A stretch of 37,755 nt of DNA from NCBI GenBank assembly GCA_028876655.1, contig JAGWRA010000052.1:1-37755 (forward strand). Direction: 5' to 3'. This stretch comes from Acidobacteriota bacterium. GTDB lineage: Bacteria > Acidobacteriota > Vicinamibacteria > Vicinamibacterales > CAVVIG01. Under the pieces are notes generated by a model. The model ran no database searches. It was not told where the DNA came from and was given only the letters and a program-made list of their open reading frames with translations. How positions within the stretch are numbered: the first letter of the stretch is position 1; every line of letters starts with the position of its first letter. The position numbers and the translations under genes are program-made. Shown one piece after another: positions 25,637-33,287 of this stretch.

Positions 25637-28000
25637 TCACTCCCGGGTCTTCAGCACGGCGATCATGTCGAGCCGGTTCAGGCGGCGGCGGACGAGCCAG
25701 CCGGAGACGATCGTGGCGGCGACGGTCGTGCCCAGCGCCTCGAGGCAGGTGCGGGCGGTGACGACGAGCGGGATCCGGTAGACCTCGGTGTCGTAGACGC
25801 GGACGACGCCCGCCGCCAGGCCGTAGCCGAGCAGCAGGCCCAGCGGCAGGGCGGCCAGCGTGACCACGGCCAGCTCGCCGAGGAGGATATAGGCGACCTC
25901 GGGGCGGGAGAACCCGATGACGCGCAGCGTCCCCAGCTCGCGCGCCCGCTCGGACAGCCCGATTCGCGCCGTGTTGTAGACGACGCCGAAGGCGATGATC
26001 ATCGCGAAGACGATCGTGACGGTGCGCGTGATGCCGATGCTCTCGAGCAGCGTCTGCTCGTAGTTCTCGCGCTCGGCGCTCTTCAGCGTGATCCCCGCGA
26101 TCTTCGGCGTCGCCTTCAGCGTGGCGTAGAGCCGATCGAGGTGCAGCGGGTCGGTCAGCAGGAACGCACCCGACAGGCTGTTCCCCTCGCGCATCAGCCG
26201 GTGCAGCGCACTGGCCCGCATGTACGCGTTCATCCCGATGTATTCGTCGACCAGTCCCGACACGACGACCTGCCGGCTCGGGCGCGCCCCTTCGAGCACG
26301 TCGAGCGTGACCCGATCGCCCCGGCGCACGTGCAGCACCCGGGCCAGCTTCTGCGACAGCACCAGCCCCTCGGGCGGCAGGGTGACGATCCGCTCGGAGG
26401 CGTCGACGATCCGGTCGAGCCGTGACGGCGACGGCAGCCCCGTGACGGCGACGTACCGCCAGCGGTGGCCGGCGACGAGCTTCACCGGCACCGACCGGAA
26501 GCCCTCGGCCTGCACGACGCCCGGCAGCCGGTCGATGGCCTGCGCCGCGGACGCCGAGACCGGCTCGACGAAGGTGATCATGGCGCTGTAGAGCTGCGCG
26601 AGGTTGTACTGGACGTCCATCACGTAGTTGAACGAGTCGATGGTGAACAAGCCGACGATCATGATGGCGCCGCCGAAGGCGATGCCGATCGTCGACAGCA
26701 GGGATCGTCCCGGGTGCCGCTGGATGTTGCGGAGCACGATGCGGCTCGGCTGCGACAGCCAGCGCCGGATGCCCGCGCGCTCCAGCAGGCTCACGCGGTA
26801 GGTGGCCGGCGGCTCCGGCCGCATCGCCTCGGCCGGGGGCAGGCGGAGCACCCGCCGCACGGCGTCGAACGCGCTCAGCGCCGCGGCGGCGAGGCCGACC
26901 GCCATCGATTCGGCGACCACGCGCGCCGGCAGGCGGTACTCGAGCAGCGGGAACTGGAAGAAGCGCGTGTAGATCTGCGTCATCGCCCGGCCCATCCACG
27001 CCCCGGCCGCCATCCCCGCGATCGACCCGGCGGCGCCGACGAGCAGGCTCAGCGCGACGTAGTGCCAGGCCACCTCCCAGTCGCCGTAGCCCAGCGCCTT
27101 CAGCGCCGCGATCTCCTGGCGCTGGATGGTCACGATCCGGCTCAGGACGATGTGGAGCAGGAAGGCCGCCACCACGAGGAAGATGATCGGGACGACGCGG
27201 CCGATGCCGTTCAGCGAATCGAGCTCGCTCTGCAGGAAGAAGTTCGAGAGCTGGCGCGAGCGGGGGATCGCGCCGAGGCCGCCGTACGGATCGATCAGCC
27301 GATCGAGCCGCGCGATGACCTCGTCGGAGGATGCGCCCGGCATCAGCGAGAGGGCGACGTCGTTGAAGCCGCCCTCCATCTGGAAGGCGTTGGCCAGCGC
27401 GCGGTGGCCCATCCACAGGATGCCGAACCGGGCGTCGTCGCCCACCAGCTGTCCGGGGCGGACCGCATAGACGTACTCGGGCGAGAGCGCCAGCCCGACG
27501 ATCCGGAGGTCGCGGCGCCGGCCGTTGATGACCGCGCCGATCGTGTCGCCGACCGTGAGGTGGTTGGCGTCGGCGAACTTCTCGTTGGCGATGATCTCGT
27601 CCGAGCGGCCGGGCTCGACCCAGCGCCCGGCCACCAGCGCGAGGTCGTCGAGCACCGGCCGGTGTTCCTCGGGGATGGAGATCAGGCGGCCGGTGACGGG
27701 GGCCGCGATGCCGCGCACGTCGAGGGTGACGTCGACCACCACGCGCGTGTCGACGGCGGAAACGCCCGGGATGCGCGCGATGTCGGCGGCCAGCCAGTTC
27801 GGCGCCCGCTTCAGCGAGGCGAAGACGTCGGCGAAGCGGTAGCGATCGTAATAGGTCCGCTGCGTCAGGTTCAGGGAGGCGAACGTGCTGAGCATCAGGA
27901 CGTACATCGCCACCCCGGCGCCGATCACCAGCCCGATGGCGATCGCCTGGCTCCGGATGTGGAGCAGGTCGCGCAGCAGCTTGCGGGTGAGGGCACGCAT
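25637..28000 (-). CDS. ABC transporter permease with two FtsX domains
   Basis: This 787-residue permease begins 'MRALTRKLLRDLLHIRSQ', with the first membrane helix at about 17-40. A large periplasmic domain follows (to about 265), then an FtsX block of helices ('RIVTIQRQEIAALKALGYG', typical coupling region), a second helix and periplasmic domain, and a final FtsX block ('LSERARELGTLRVIGFSR', then three helices). Unlike the orphan permease at 21862 it sits with its own ATPase and adaptor. It works with them as a tripartite exporter, by analogy with MacAB-type mechanotransmission. The start at 28000 is 7 bases after the ATPase stop. An open-frame extension to 28063 lies inside the ATPase gene and is rejected. 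Confidence 0.92.
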   Translation of the reverse strand: MRALTRKLLRDLLHIRSQAIAIGLVIGAGVAMYVLMLSTFASLNLTQRTYYDRYRFADVFASLKRAPNWLAADIARIPGVSAVDTRVVVDVTLDVRGIAAPVTGRLISIPEEHRPVLDDLALVAGRWVEPGRSDEIIANEKFADANHLTVGDTIGAVINGRRRDLRIVGLALSPEYVYAVRPGQLVGDDARFGILWMGHRALANAFQMEGGFNDVALSLMPGASSDEVIARLDRLIDPYGGLGAIPRSRQLSNFFLQSELDSLNGIGRVVPIIFLVVAAFLLHIVLSRIVTIQRQEIAALKALGYGDWEVAWHYVALSLLVGAAGSIAGMAAGAWMGRAMTQIYTRFFQFPLLEYRLPARVVAESMAVGLAAAALSAFDAVRRVLRLPPAEAMRPEPPATYRVSLLERAGIRRWLSQPSRIVLRNIQRHPGRSLLSTIGIAFGGAIMIVGLFTIDSFNYVMDVQYNLAQLYSAMITFVEPVSASAAQAIDRLPGVVQAEGFRSVPVKLVAGHRWRYVAVTGLPSPSRLDRIVDASERIVTLPPEGLVLSQKLARVLHVRRGDRVTLDVLEGARPSRQVVVSGLVDEYIGMNAYMRASALHRLMREGNSLSGAFLLTDPLHLDRLYATLKATPKIAGITLKSAERENYEQTLLESIGITRTVTIVFAMIIAFGVVYNTARIGLSERARELGTLRVIGFSRPEVAYILLGELAVVTLAALPLGLLLGYGLAAGVVRVYDTEVYRIPLVVTARTCLEALGTTVAATIVSGWLVRRRLNRLDMIAVLKTRE

Positions 28001-28007
28001 CGCTAGC

Positions 28008-28742
28008 TCACCACCGGATGCTCTCGACCGGTTGACGCACCGCGTTGCGCCGCTCGTGGGCAATCCGCCCGTCCGACAGCGTGAGCACCCGGTCGGCCAT
28101 CTCCGCGATGGCCGCGTTGTGGGTGATGATGACGACTGTCGTCCTCAGCTCCTCGTTCACCGTGGCGATCGCCTGCAGCACGGCCGAGCCGGTCGTGATG
28201 TCGAGCGCGCCGGTCGGCTCGTCGCACAACAGGACCTCGGGCCGCTTCGCGATCGCGCGGGCGATGGCCACCCGCTGCTGCTCGCCGCCGGACATCTGGG
28301 CCGGGAAGTGATCGATCCGGTCGCCCAGCCCGACCAGCCGCAGCGCGTCGACCGCCGGCATCGGGTGCCCGGCGATCTCGGTGACCAGCTCCACGTTCTC
28401 GAGCGCGGTCAGGCTGGGGATCAGGTTGTAGAACTGGAAGACGAAGCCGACGTGGTCGCGCCGGAACAGCGTGAGCGCCGCGTCGGTGGCGTGCGTCAGG
28501 TCGTGATCGCGATAGCGCACGGTCCCCGTCGTCGCCGTGTCGAGGCCGCCGACGATGTTCAGCAGCGTCGACTTGCCGCTGCCCGAGTGGCCCAGCAGCA
28601 CCAGGAACTCGCCGTCGTAGATGTCGAGATCGACGCCGCGCAGCGCCTGCACGTCGACCTCGCCCATGTGGTAGACCTTGCTGAGGCCCCGGATCTGGAA
28701 CACCGCCTCGGGCGGCGCGGCCGTGATGGTTTCTGTCTGCAT
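28008..28742 (-). CDS. ABC transporter ATPase (MacB/LolD-like)
   Basis: The 244-residue ATPase has Walker A 'GHSGSGKS' (51-58), Q-loop Q103, signature 'SGGEQ' (151-155) and Walker B 'VLLCDEP' with catalytic E175. The H-loop His lies in 'VVIITHN'. It belongs to the family powering FtsX-type permeases (LolD, MacB, FtsE). Rather than driving substrate through the membrane, it would drive conformational work in the periplasm. It lies between the regulator (3-base gap) and the permease (7-base gap) in a compact operon. Confidence 0.95.
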   Translation of the reverse strand: MQTETITAAPPEAVFQIRGLSKVYHMGEVDVQALRGVDLDIYDGEFLVLLGHSGSGKSTLLNIVGGLDTATTGTVRYRDHDLTHATDAALTLFRRDHVGFVFQFYNLIPSLTALENVELVTEIAGHPMPAVDALRLVGLGDRIDHFPAQMSGGEQQRVAIARAIAKRPEVLLCDEPTGALDITTGSAVLQAIATVNEELRTTVVIITHNAAIAEMADRVLTLSDGRIAHERRNAVRQPVESIRW

Positions 28743-28745
28743 GTT

Positions 28746-29459
28746 TCACTTCGCGTGGGGCCCCACCCCCACGCGTCGCCGTCGCTGACGCTCCGGATCC
28801 TGCGATTGCGGCGTGGCGGCTTTCAGAGGCGCCGCCGAAGGCTCGGCCATCCGGCGCAGCGCGTCGAAGAGCACGAGCGCGACGGCATCCGCCTCGTCCG
28901 GATCGAGCCGCTCGCGGTTCGCCACGAACCACCGATCGGCGGCCTCGCCGGCGGCCGCCAGCACCGTCAGGAGCAGGTCGCCCGGCAGATCCGTCCGGAT
29001 CGTGCCGAGCTGCTGGCCGCGGATCACCAGTTGCCCGAGCCAGTCGCGCGCCAGCGTCAGCTGTTCCTCCACCAGCGAGCCGAGCGTGGCCGAGGGAGGG
29101 GGCCCGTAGAACATCTTGCCAAGGGCCGTCAGCCAGGGCTGGCGCCGGATCGCGTCGAGGAGGCTCTGATAGCTGCGGAGCACGGCGGGCCAGAACGACG
29201 TCCGGTCGAGACGGGCGAGGTCCAGCGCGGCGCCGGGCGCGGGCCGGAACGCTTCCATGCCGTAGCGCAGCACCGTGCCGAACAGATCGGCCTTGTCGTC
29301 GAAGTAGTAGTAGGCGGCCCCCTTGCTGATGCCCGCCTGCTCGATGATGCGGTTCAGCGAGGCGCCGGCGAAGCCGTGCGTCGCGAACTCCTCGGCCGCC
29401 ACGGCCAGGATGCGCTGGCGCTTGTCGTCGGCGAGGCGGTCGAAGCGGGGGCGCGGCAT
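28746..29459 (-). CDS. TetR/AcrR family repressor of the efflux operon
   Basis: The 237-residue regulator has an N-terminal helix-turn-helix ('RILAVAAEEFATHGFAGASL', 'EQAGISKGAAYYYFDDKADLF', about residues 16-60) and a helical ligand-binding C-terminal domain. Family members are repressors released by a small molecule, often the substrate of the pump they control. It is the first gene of the operon with ATPase, permease and adaptor, so it probably represses itself and the pump. The symmetric site array at 29474-29510, 14-50 bases upstream of its start, is the likely operator. The ligand is unknown. Confidence 0.93.
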   Translation of the reverse strand: MPRPRFDRLADDKRQRILAVAAEEFATHGFAGASLNRIIEQAGISKGAAYYYFDDKADLFGTVLRYGMEAFRPAPGAALDLARLDRTSFWPAVLRSYQSLLDAIRRQPWLTALGKMFYGPPPSATLGSLVEEQLTLARDWLGQLVIRGQQLGTIRTDLPGDLLLTVLAAAGEAADRWFVANRERLDPDEADAVALVLFDALRRMAEPSAAPLKAATPQSQDPERQRRRRVGVGPHAK

Positions 29460-29473
29460 GACGGTGTTCCGCT

Positions 29474-29510
29474 GGTTCAGACCACGTGGTTAGACCGTAT
29501 GGTCTAAACC
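29474..29510. promoter_or_regulatory. TetR operator array with a perfect dyad
   Basis: TTAGACC-GTAT-GGTCTAA (29490-29507) is a perfect inverted repeat with 7-base arms. Related half-sites GGTTCAGACC (29474-29483), GGTTAGACC (29488-29496) and, inverted, GGTCTAAACC (29501-29510) fill the region. A separate perfect palindrome, ACCACGTGGT, lies at 29481-29490. The array is directly upstream of the TetR gene, where two dimers could bind side by side. The aquaporin gene starts about 155 bases away on the other strand and might also be affected. Confidence 0.7.
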
Positions 29511-29642
29511 TAGCTCTGCACCGGCCGTGACGTCAAGCGGCTGGGTTCACCGCCTCGGTCCTCCTGCTCGATTCCGGCATCGGGCGGACAGTGCTGCCGA
29601 GCTGCCGGCGGCGAAGCGGAGAATCGGCGGGACGGACTGGCT

Positions 29643-29648
29643 TAGAAT
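29643..29648 (+). promoter_or_regulatory. -10-like TAGAAT before the aquaporin gene
   Basis: TAGAAT lies 17 bases before the aquaporin ATG, giving a leader of only about 11 bases. No convincing -35 box is seen; evidence is weak. Confidence 0.25.
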
Positions 29649-29665
29649 GCGGCGGGGCTCAGGCG

Positions 29666-30469
29666 ATGCGACTTCTCAAGGCCTGTCTGGCGGAAGCGTG
29701 GGGGACGGCGCTGCTCGTGGCGATCGGGGTCTCGATCGTGATCGTCGCCAGCGCGAGCAGCGGCCCCGTCGTGCCATTGGTTCCCGACGCGGGGCTGCGG
29801 CGGCTGATCACGGGATTCCTGTTCGGGGCCACCGGGGCGCTCGTCACCGTGTCGGGCGTCGGGCGCGCCAGCGGGGCGCACATCAATCCGGCCGTCACGC
29901 TGGCGTTCTGGCTGCGGCGGCGGATGCCGGCCTCGCACGCCCTCGCGTACGTCGCGGCGCAGTGCGCGGGTGCCGCGCTCGGCGGGGCCGCGCTGCTGGC
30001 GTGGGGACGCACGGGGACGACGGTCGCCTTCGGGGCCACGCTCCCGGGGCGTGCGTTCGGCCCCGGCCTCGCGCTTGCCGGCGAGGCCGTCACGACCGCG
30101 ACGCTCGTCATCCTCCTGTTCGCGTTCCTCGGGCGCCGGCGGCTGCGCGCCTGGACGCCGCTGCTCTTCCCCCCGCTCTATGCGGTGATGGTGTACCTCG
30201 AGGCGCCGATCTCCGGCACCAGCACGAACCCGGCGCGGAGCCTCGGGTCGGCGCTGGCGGCCGGGGCGTGGCAGTCGTGGTGGGTGTACTGGATCGGCCC
30301 GGCTCTGGGCGTGCTGATCGCGTGGGGCGTGCACCGGCTCGGCGGGCTGCGCGACCTGGAGATCGAGGTCGCGAAGGTGTACCACTTCGACCACGATCCG
30401 TCGGGGCTGTTCGCCGACATGGCGCAGGCCGGTCGGCGCGTGGCGCGCGAGGAGCGCGGGCGGCCGTAG
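29666..30469 (+). CDS. Aquaporin / glycerol-facilitator family channel (MIP)
   Basis: The 267-residue protein has six membrane helices and both NPA boxes: N74-P75-A76 ('SGAHINPAVTLAFWLRR') and N188-P189-A190 followed by R191 ('GTSTNPARSLGSAL'). The arginine after the second NPA is the selectivity-filter residue. It should pass water and possibly small neutral solutes. A longer-than-usual hydrophilic C-terminal tail (about residues 230-267, 'EVAKVYHFDHDPSGLF') reaches into the cytoplasm. The ATG at 29666 gives a normal N terminus; upstream in-frame codons to 29591 lack membrane character. It ends 4 bases from the convergent pseudouridine synthase gene. Confidence 0.92.
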   Translation: MRLLKACLAEAWGTALLVAIGVSIVIVASASSGPVVPLVPDAGLRRLITGFLFGATGALVTVSGVGRASGAHINPAVTLAFWLRRRMPASHALAYVAAQCAGAALGGAALLAWGRTGTTVAFGATLPGRAFGPGLALAGEAVTTATLVILLFAFLGRRRLRAWTPLLFPPLYAVMVYLEAPISGTSTNPARSLGSALAAGAWQSWWVYWIGPALGVLIAWGVHRLGGLRDLEIEVAKVYHFDHDPSGLFADMAQAGRRVAREERGRP

Positions 30470-30473
30470 CGCG

Positions 30474-31010
30474 TCAGCGGACCTCCCGCCACTGACCGGG
30501 CGCCAGGTCCCCGAGCTGCCACGGGCCGATCGCGACGCGCACGAGCCGCAGGGTGGGATGCCCGACGGCGGCGGTCATGCGTCGCACCTGCCGGTTGCGT
30601 CCCTCGGTGATCGTCAGGGCCAGCCAGCTCGTGGGGATGTGCCGGCGGACCCGGATCGGCGGCTCGCGCGGGCCGATCGCCGGCTCGGGAATCCGCCGGA
30701 CGCGCGCCGGCCGGGTCGGGCCGTCCTTCAACAGCACTCCCCGACGGAGGCGCGTCAGCGCCGCGGCGTCCGGTTCGCCTTCCACCTGGACCCAGTACGT
30801 CTTCGGCAGCTTGAAGCGGGGATCCGCGATGCGCTGCTGCAGCCGCCCCTCGTCGGTGAGGAGCAGCAGCCCTTCGCTGTCGGTGTCGAGCCGCCCCGCG
30901 GCGTAGACGCCGGGCACGGGGATGAAGTCGGCGAGCGTCGGCCGCCCGGATGGATCGGTGAACTGACACAGCACGCCGTACGGCTTGTGGAAGGCCAGCA
31001 GGCGTGCCAC
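30474..31010 (-). CDS. RluE/RsuA-family pseudouridine synthase
   Basis: The 178-residue enzyme converts a specific uridine in ribosomal RNA to pseudouridine. The catalytic Asp D42 lies in '[17 protein letters not shown]', and '[18 protein letters not shown]' is the second conserved block. The short form without an S4 RNA-binding domain resembles RluE (23S rRNA), which is my best guess. Translation starts with GTG at 31010, three bases after the stop of the DUF5996 gene, so the two are probably co-transcribed. Confidence 0.92.
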   Translation of the reverse strand: MARLLAFHKPYGVLCQFTDPSGRPTLADFIPVPGVYAAGRLDTDSEGLLLLTDEGRLQQRIADPRFKLPKTYWVQVEGEPDAAALTRLRRGVLLKDGPTRPARVRRIPEPAIGPREPPIRVRRHIPTSWLALTITEGRNRQVRRMTAAVGHPTLRLVRVAIGPWQLGDLAPGQWREVR

Positions 31011-31013
31011 GTC

Positions 31014-31913
31014 CTACCACTCCAGCGCGCGCCGATCCCAGCGGCCGAGGTCGGCCGCGGCCGCATAGGTGCTCTGCAGGAAGTCGAGCAGCACCGCGTC
31101 GGGCGAGGCGGCCGTCCGGACGCGGTCGTAGGGAAGGATGAACTCGCCGAGCTCCGGCACGTAGCGGGCGCCGTCGGGCAGGACCGGGGCGTCGCGGAAG
31201 CCGTCGGGCTCGGGCACGGCGTACGCGTAGAACGCCGGTTCGTCCACGCCGCCGCCCCCCGGCCAGAATCCCGCGCTGATCACTTCGTGCGAATAGGCGT
31301 CGCGCATGACCGCGGGGAGTTGCGGCCACTCGCGCTCGGGGGCCCGCCGGCCGTTGAAGCGGGTGACGGCGAGATCGAAGCTGCCCCAGAAGAGGTGGAC
31401 CGGGCTGACCTTGCCGATGAAGCGGGCGCGGAACTGCTTGAACACCCGATCGACCTGCACGAACACCCGCCAGCAGTTCGCCGCGGCGGCCGCGTCGTAC
31501 GCCGCGTGCGTCCGGTCCTCGGTGAAGCGGATCGGCGAGGGGACCTCGCACGGCAGGGTGTTGACGGCGACCGGCAGGCCGAGCCGATCGAGCCGGGCCA
31601 TCAGATCGCGGTAGAAGTCGGCCACGGTCATCGGCGCGAGCGGCCGCGCGTCGGTCCGGCCGTCGCTGACGTCGATCCGCAGCAGGTGATCGACGAAGTC
31701 GAAGGTCAGGGCGAACGTGCGGGTCCCGTGCGGCATCGGCGACGTCGTCAGGCCGCGGGCGGTGACGTAGAGCGGCACCTCCCACCAGTGGTTGACGTGC
31801 GGCGACAGCCGCATCCGGATCTTGCCGGCGATCTGCAGCCACATGTGCAGCGTGTCGTACGTGTCCTGCCAGGCGGCGAGCGGCAGCGGCGGCCAGGGGG
31901 AGTCTTGAGACAT
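31014..31913 (-). CDS. DUF5996 family protein
   Basis: The 299-residue soluble protein matches the DUF5996 pattern: 'WPPLPLAAWQDTYDTLHMWLQIAGKIR', 'VNHWWEVPLYVTARGLTTSP', 'PVHLFWGSFDLAVTRFNGR', 'EVISAGFWPGGG'. The family is common in soil bacteria and has no known function. Aromatic and His residues are unusually frequent in the conserved blocks. It lies upstream of, and close to, the pseudouridine synthase gene, which need not mean a shared pathway. The assignment to this family is from remembered motifs. Confidence 0.82.
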   Translation of the reverse strand: MSQDSPWPPLPLAAWQDTYDTLHMWLQIAGKIRMRLSPHVNHWWEVPLYVTARGLTTSPMPHGTRTFALTFDFVDHLLRIDVSDGRTDARPLAPMTVADFYRDLMARLDRLGLPVAVNTLPCEVPSPIRFTEDRTHAAYDAAAAANCWRVFVQVDRVFKQFRARFIGKVSPVHLFWGSFDLAVTRFNGRRAPEREWPQLPAVMRDAYSHEVISAGFWPGGGGVDEPAFYAYAVPEPDGFRDAPVLPDGARYVPELGEFILPYDRVRTAASPDAVLLDFLQSTYAAAADLGRWDRRALEW

Positions 31914-32040
31914 GGTGAAGACCTGCCACGGAGAAGTCAGAACGAAGAGCGCGCAGCCAGAATGGCCGGCCCGGTACTTCGCCGGAGGCCATGCCGAGCC
32001 GAGGACAAGCGAATCCGAGGCGAGGCATCGGCGTCAGTAC

Positions 32041-32064
32041 CGCGCGGGGGTGGGGCCCCGCGCG
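32041..32064 (-). terminator. GC hairpin after the phosphatase gene
   Basis: A perfect 9-bp stem pairs 32041-32049 with 32056-32064 around a 6-base loop, 19 bases beyond the stop of the phosphatase gene. There is no T-run on the minus strand. Confidence 0.4.
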
Positions 32065-32082
32065 CACTGCATGATGACCAGA

Positions 32083-33075
32083 TCATCCCGACTCCCGCCC
32101 GATCGCCATCAGGGTGAGGTCGTCTTCGAGCGGCACGCCCGAGGTGAAGCCCTGCAGCGTCTCGAGGCAGAGCCGGATGAGCCCGTCGGCCGGGCTGCCG
32201 GCCCAGGCCGGGGCCTGCGCCGTCAGGCGATCGATGCCGAGTTCCTCGCCGCTGCGGTTGCGCGCCTCGGTGAAGCCGTCGGTGTAGAGCAGCAACGCGT
32301 CCCCGGGCTCGAGACAGGCCTCGTGCACGGTGAACTCCTCGCTGCAGAACATCCCGAGCGGCAGGCCGGTGGCGTCGAGGCGGCGGAGCCCCCCGCGACG
32401 ATCGAAGAGCAGGACCGGGGGATGACCGGCGTTGGCGATTTCCACATGGCCGTCCGGAACGGCCCGGACGCAGACGAGGGTCGCATACTGGCCGGCGATC
32501 GTGCTCTCGCAGAACAGCCGGCTGGCCCGCTCCACCATCAGGGCCAGCGGCATGGCGGTCGACACCAGCGTGCGGAACATGGCGTGGAGGTGGACCATCA
32601 GCATCGAGGCGGCGACCCCCTTGCCCGACACGTCGCCCAGCAGGAAGAACACGCTGCCATCGTCGGCCGGCACCAGGTCGCAGTAGTCGCCGCTCACCGG
32701 GCCGAGCGGCTGGTAGTGGCGCGCGGCCCGCCACGGGCCGTGGCGCACGTCGCATGCGGGCAGCAGCCCGGCCTGAATCCGCGCCGCGAGGTGGAGATCC
32801 CGCTCGAGCGCCCGCTGCTCGGAGGCGCTCAGGTGGTCGAGGCAAAACCGGACCAGCGGGTCGTTGGCGAGGCGATCGGCTTCGATGGTCTCGTGGCAGG
32901 TCTCGCACAGGCCGAACGTGCCGTCGGCCAGCCGTGCGAGCGCCTGATCGATTTCGGTCAGCAGCGTCTTGAGCGCGGCCGGCGGTTGCGCGGGGGCCGA
33001 CCCCAGGGCGGCTTCGACGCGCTGGCGGCGTTCGACGAGCTGGTCCTGGATCGCGGCGTCGAGAGGCGTGGGCAT
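32083..33075 (-). CDS. SpoIIE/RsbU-type serine/threonine phosphatase with DksA-like zinc finger
   Basis: The 330-residue protein has two parts. Residues about 35-85 resemble the C-terminal zinc finger of DksA/TraR ('EIDQALARLADGTFGLCETC'), with C57, C60 and C78; the fourth ligand position is His (H81) instead of Cys. Residues about 95-330 form a PP2C-like phosphatase of the SpoIIE/RsbU kind: 'AARIQAGLLP', 'GPVSGDYCDLV', 'GDVSGKGVAASMLM', 'YTDGFTEARN', 'EDDLTLMAIG'. Such enzymes dephosphorylate anti-sigma-factor antagonists. The ATG at 33075 has GGGGAG 7 bases upstream. No STAS-domain antagonist or anti-sigma kinase gene is adjacent. It is divergent from the chloride channel gene. Confidence 0.88.
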   Translation of the reverse strand: MPTPLDAAIQDQLVERRQRVEAALGSAPAQPPAALKTLLTEIDQALARLADGTFGLCETCHETIEADRLANDPLVRFCLDHLSASEQRALERDLHLAARIQAGLLPACDVRHGPWRAARHYQPLGPVSGDYCDLVPADDGSVFFLLGDVSGKGVAASMLMVHLHAMFRTLVSTAMPLALMVERASRLFCESTIAGQYATLVCVRAVPDGHVEIANAGHPPVLLFDRRGGLRRLDATGLPLGMFCSEEFTVHEACLEPGDALLLYTDGFTEARNRSGEELGIDRLTAQAPAWAGSPADGLIRLCLETLQGFTSGVPLEDDLTLMAIGRESG

Positions 33076-33185
33076 GACAGGTCTCCCCGGGAACGCAGAC
33101 ATCTTACACACAGGACGTCGCGCCTCGACATCCGGTTCCCGCACGCGAATTCCCGGTCGCCCGTCGAGCGGCCCACCGGCACGTA

Positions 33186-33205
33186 ATATCGTGTCACGAT
33201 ATAAT
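33186..33205 (+). promoter_or_regulatory. Perfect -10 overlapped by a 17-bp palindrome
   Basis: ATATCGTG-T-CACGATAT (33186-33202) is a perfect inverted repeat. TATAAT at 33200-33205 starts inside its right arm, about 83 bases before the ClC start codon. A protein bound to the dyad would cover the promoter, so repression is the likely mode. The regulator is not identifiable from this window. No clear -35 box is present. Confidence 0.6.
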
Positions 33206-33217
33206 AGGGGACTGGCC

Positions 33218-33238
33218 CGGTCGCCGGGCCGGCGACCG
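33218..33238 (+). promoter_or_regulatory. 21-base GC palindrome in the ClC leader
   Basis: Two perfect 10-base arms flank a single G. If transcription starts near 33212, this would form a stable hairpin (8-bp stem, 5-base loop) close to the 5' end of the channel mRNA, about 50 bases before the start codon. Confidence 0.4.
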
Positions 33239-33287
33239 TGACACGCCGGCGCCGCCCGGCCTCACAGGCGGAAGAGACGATTCGACG

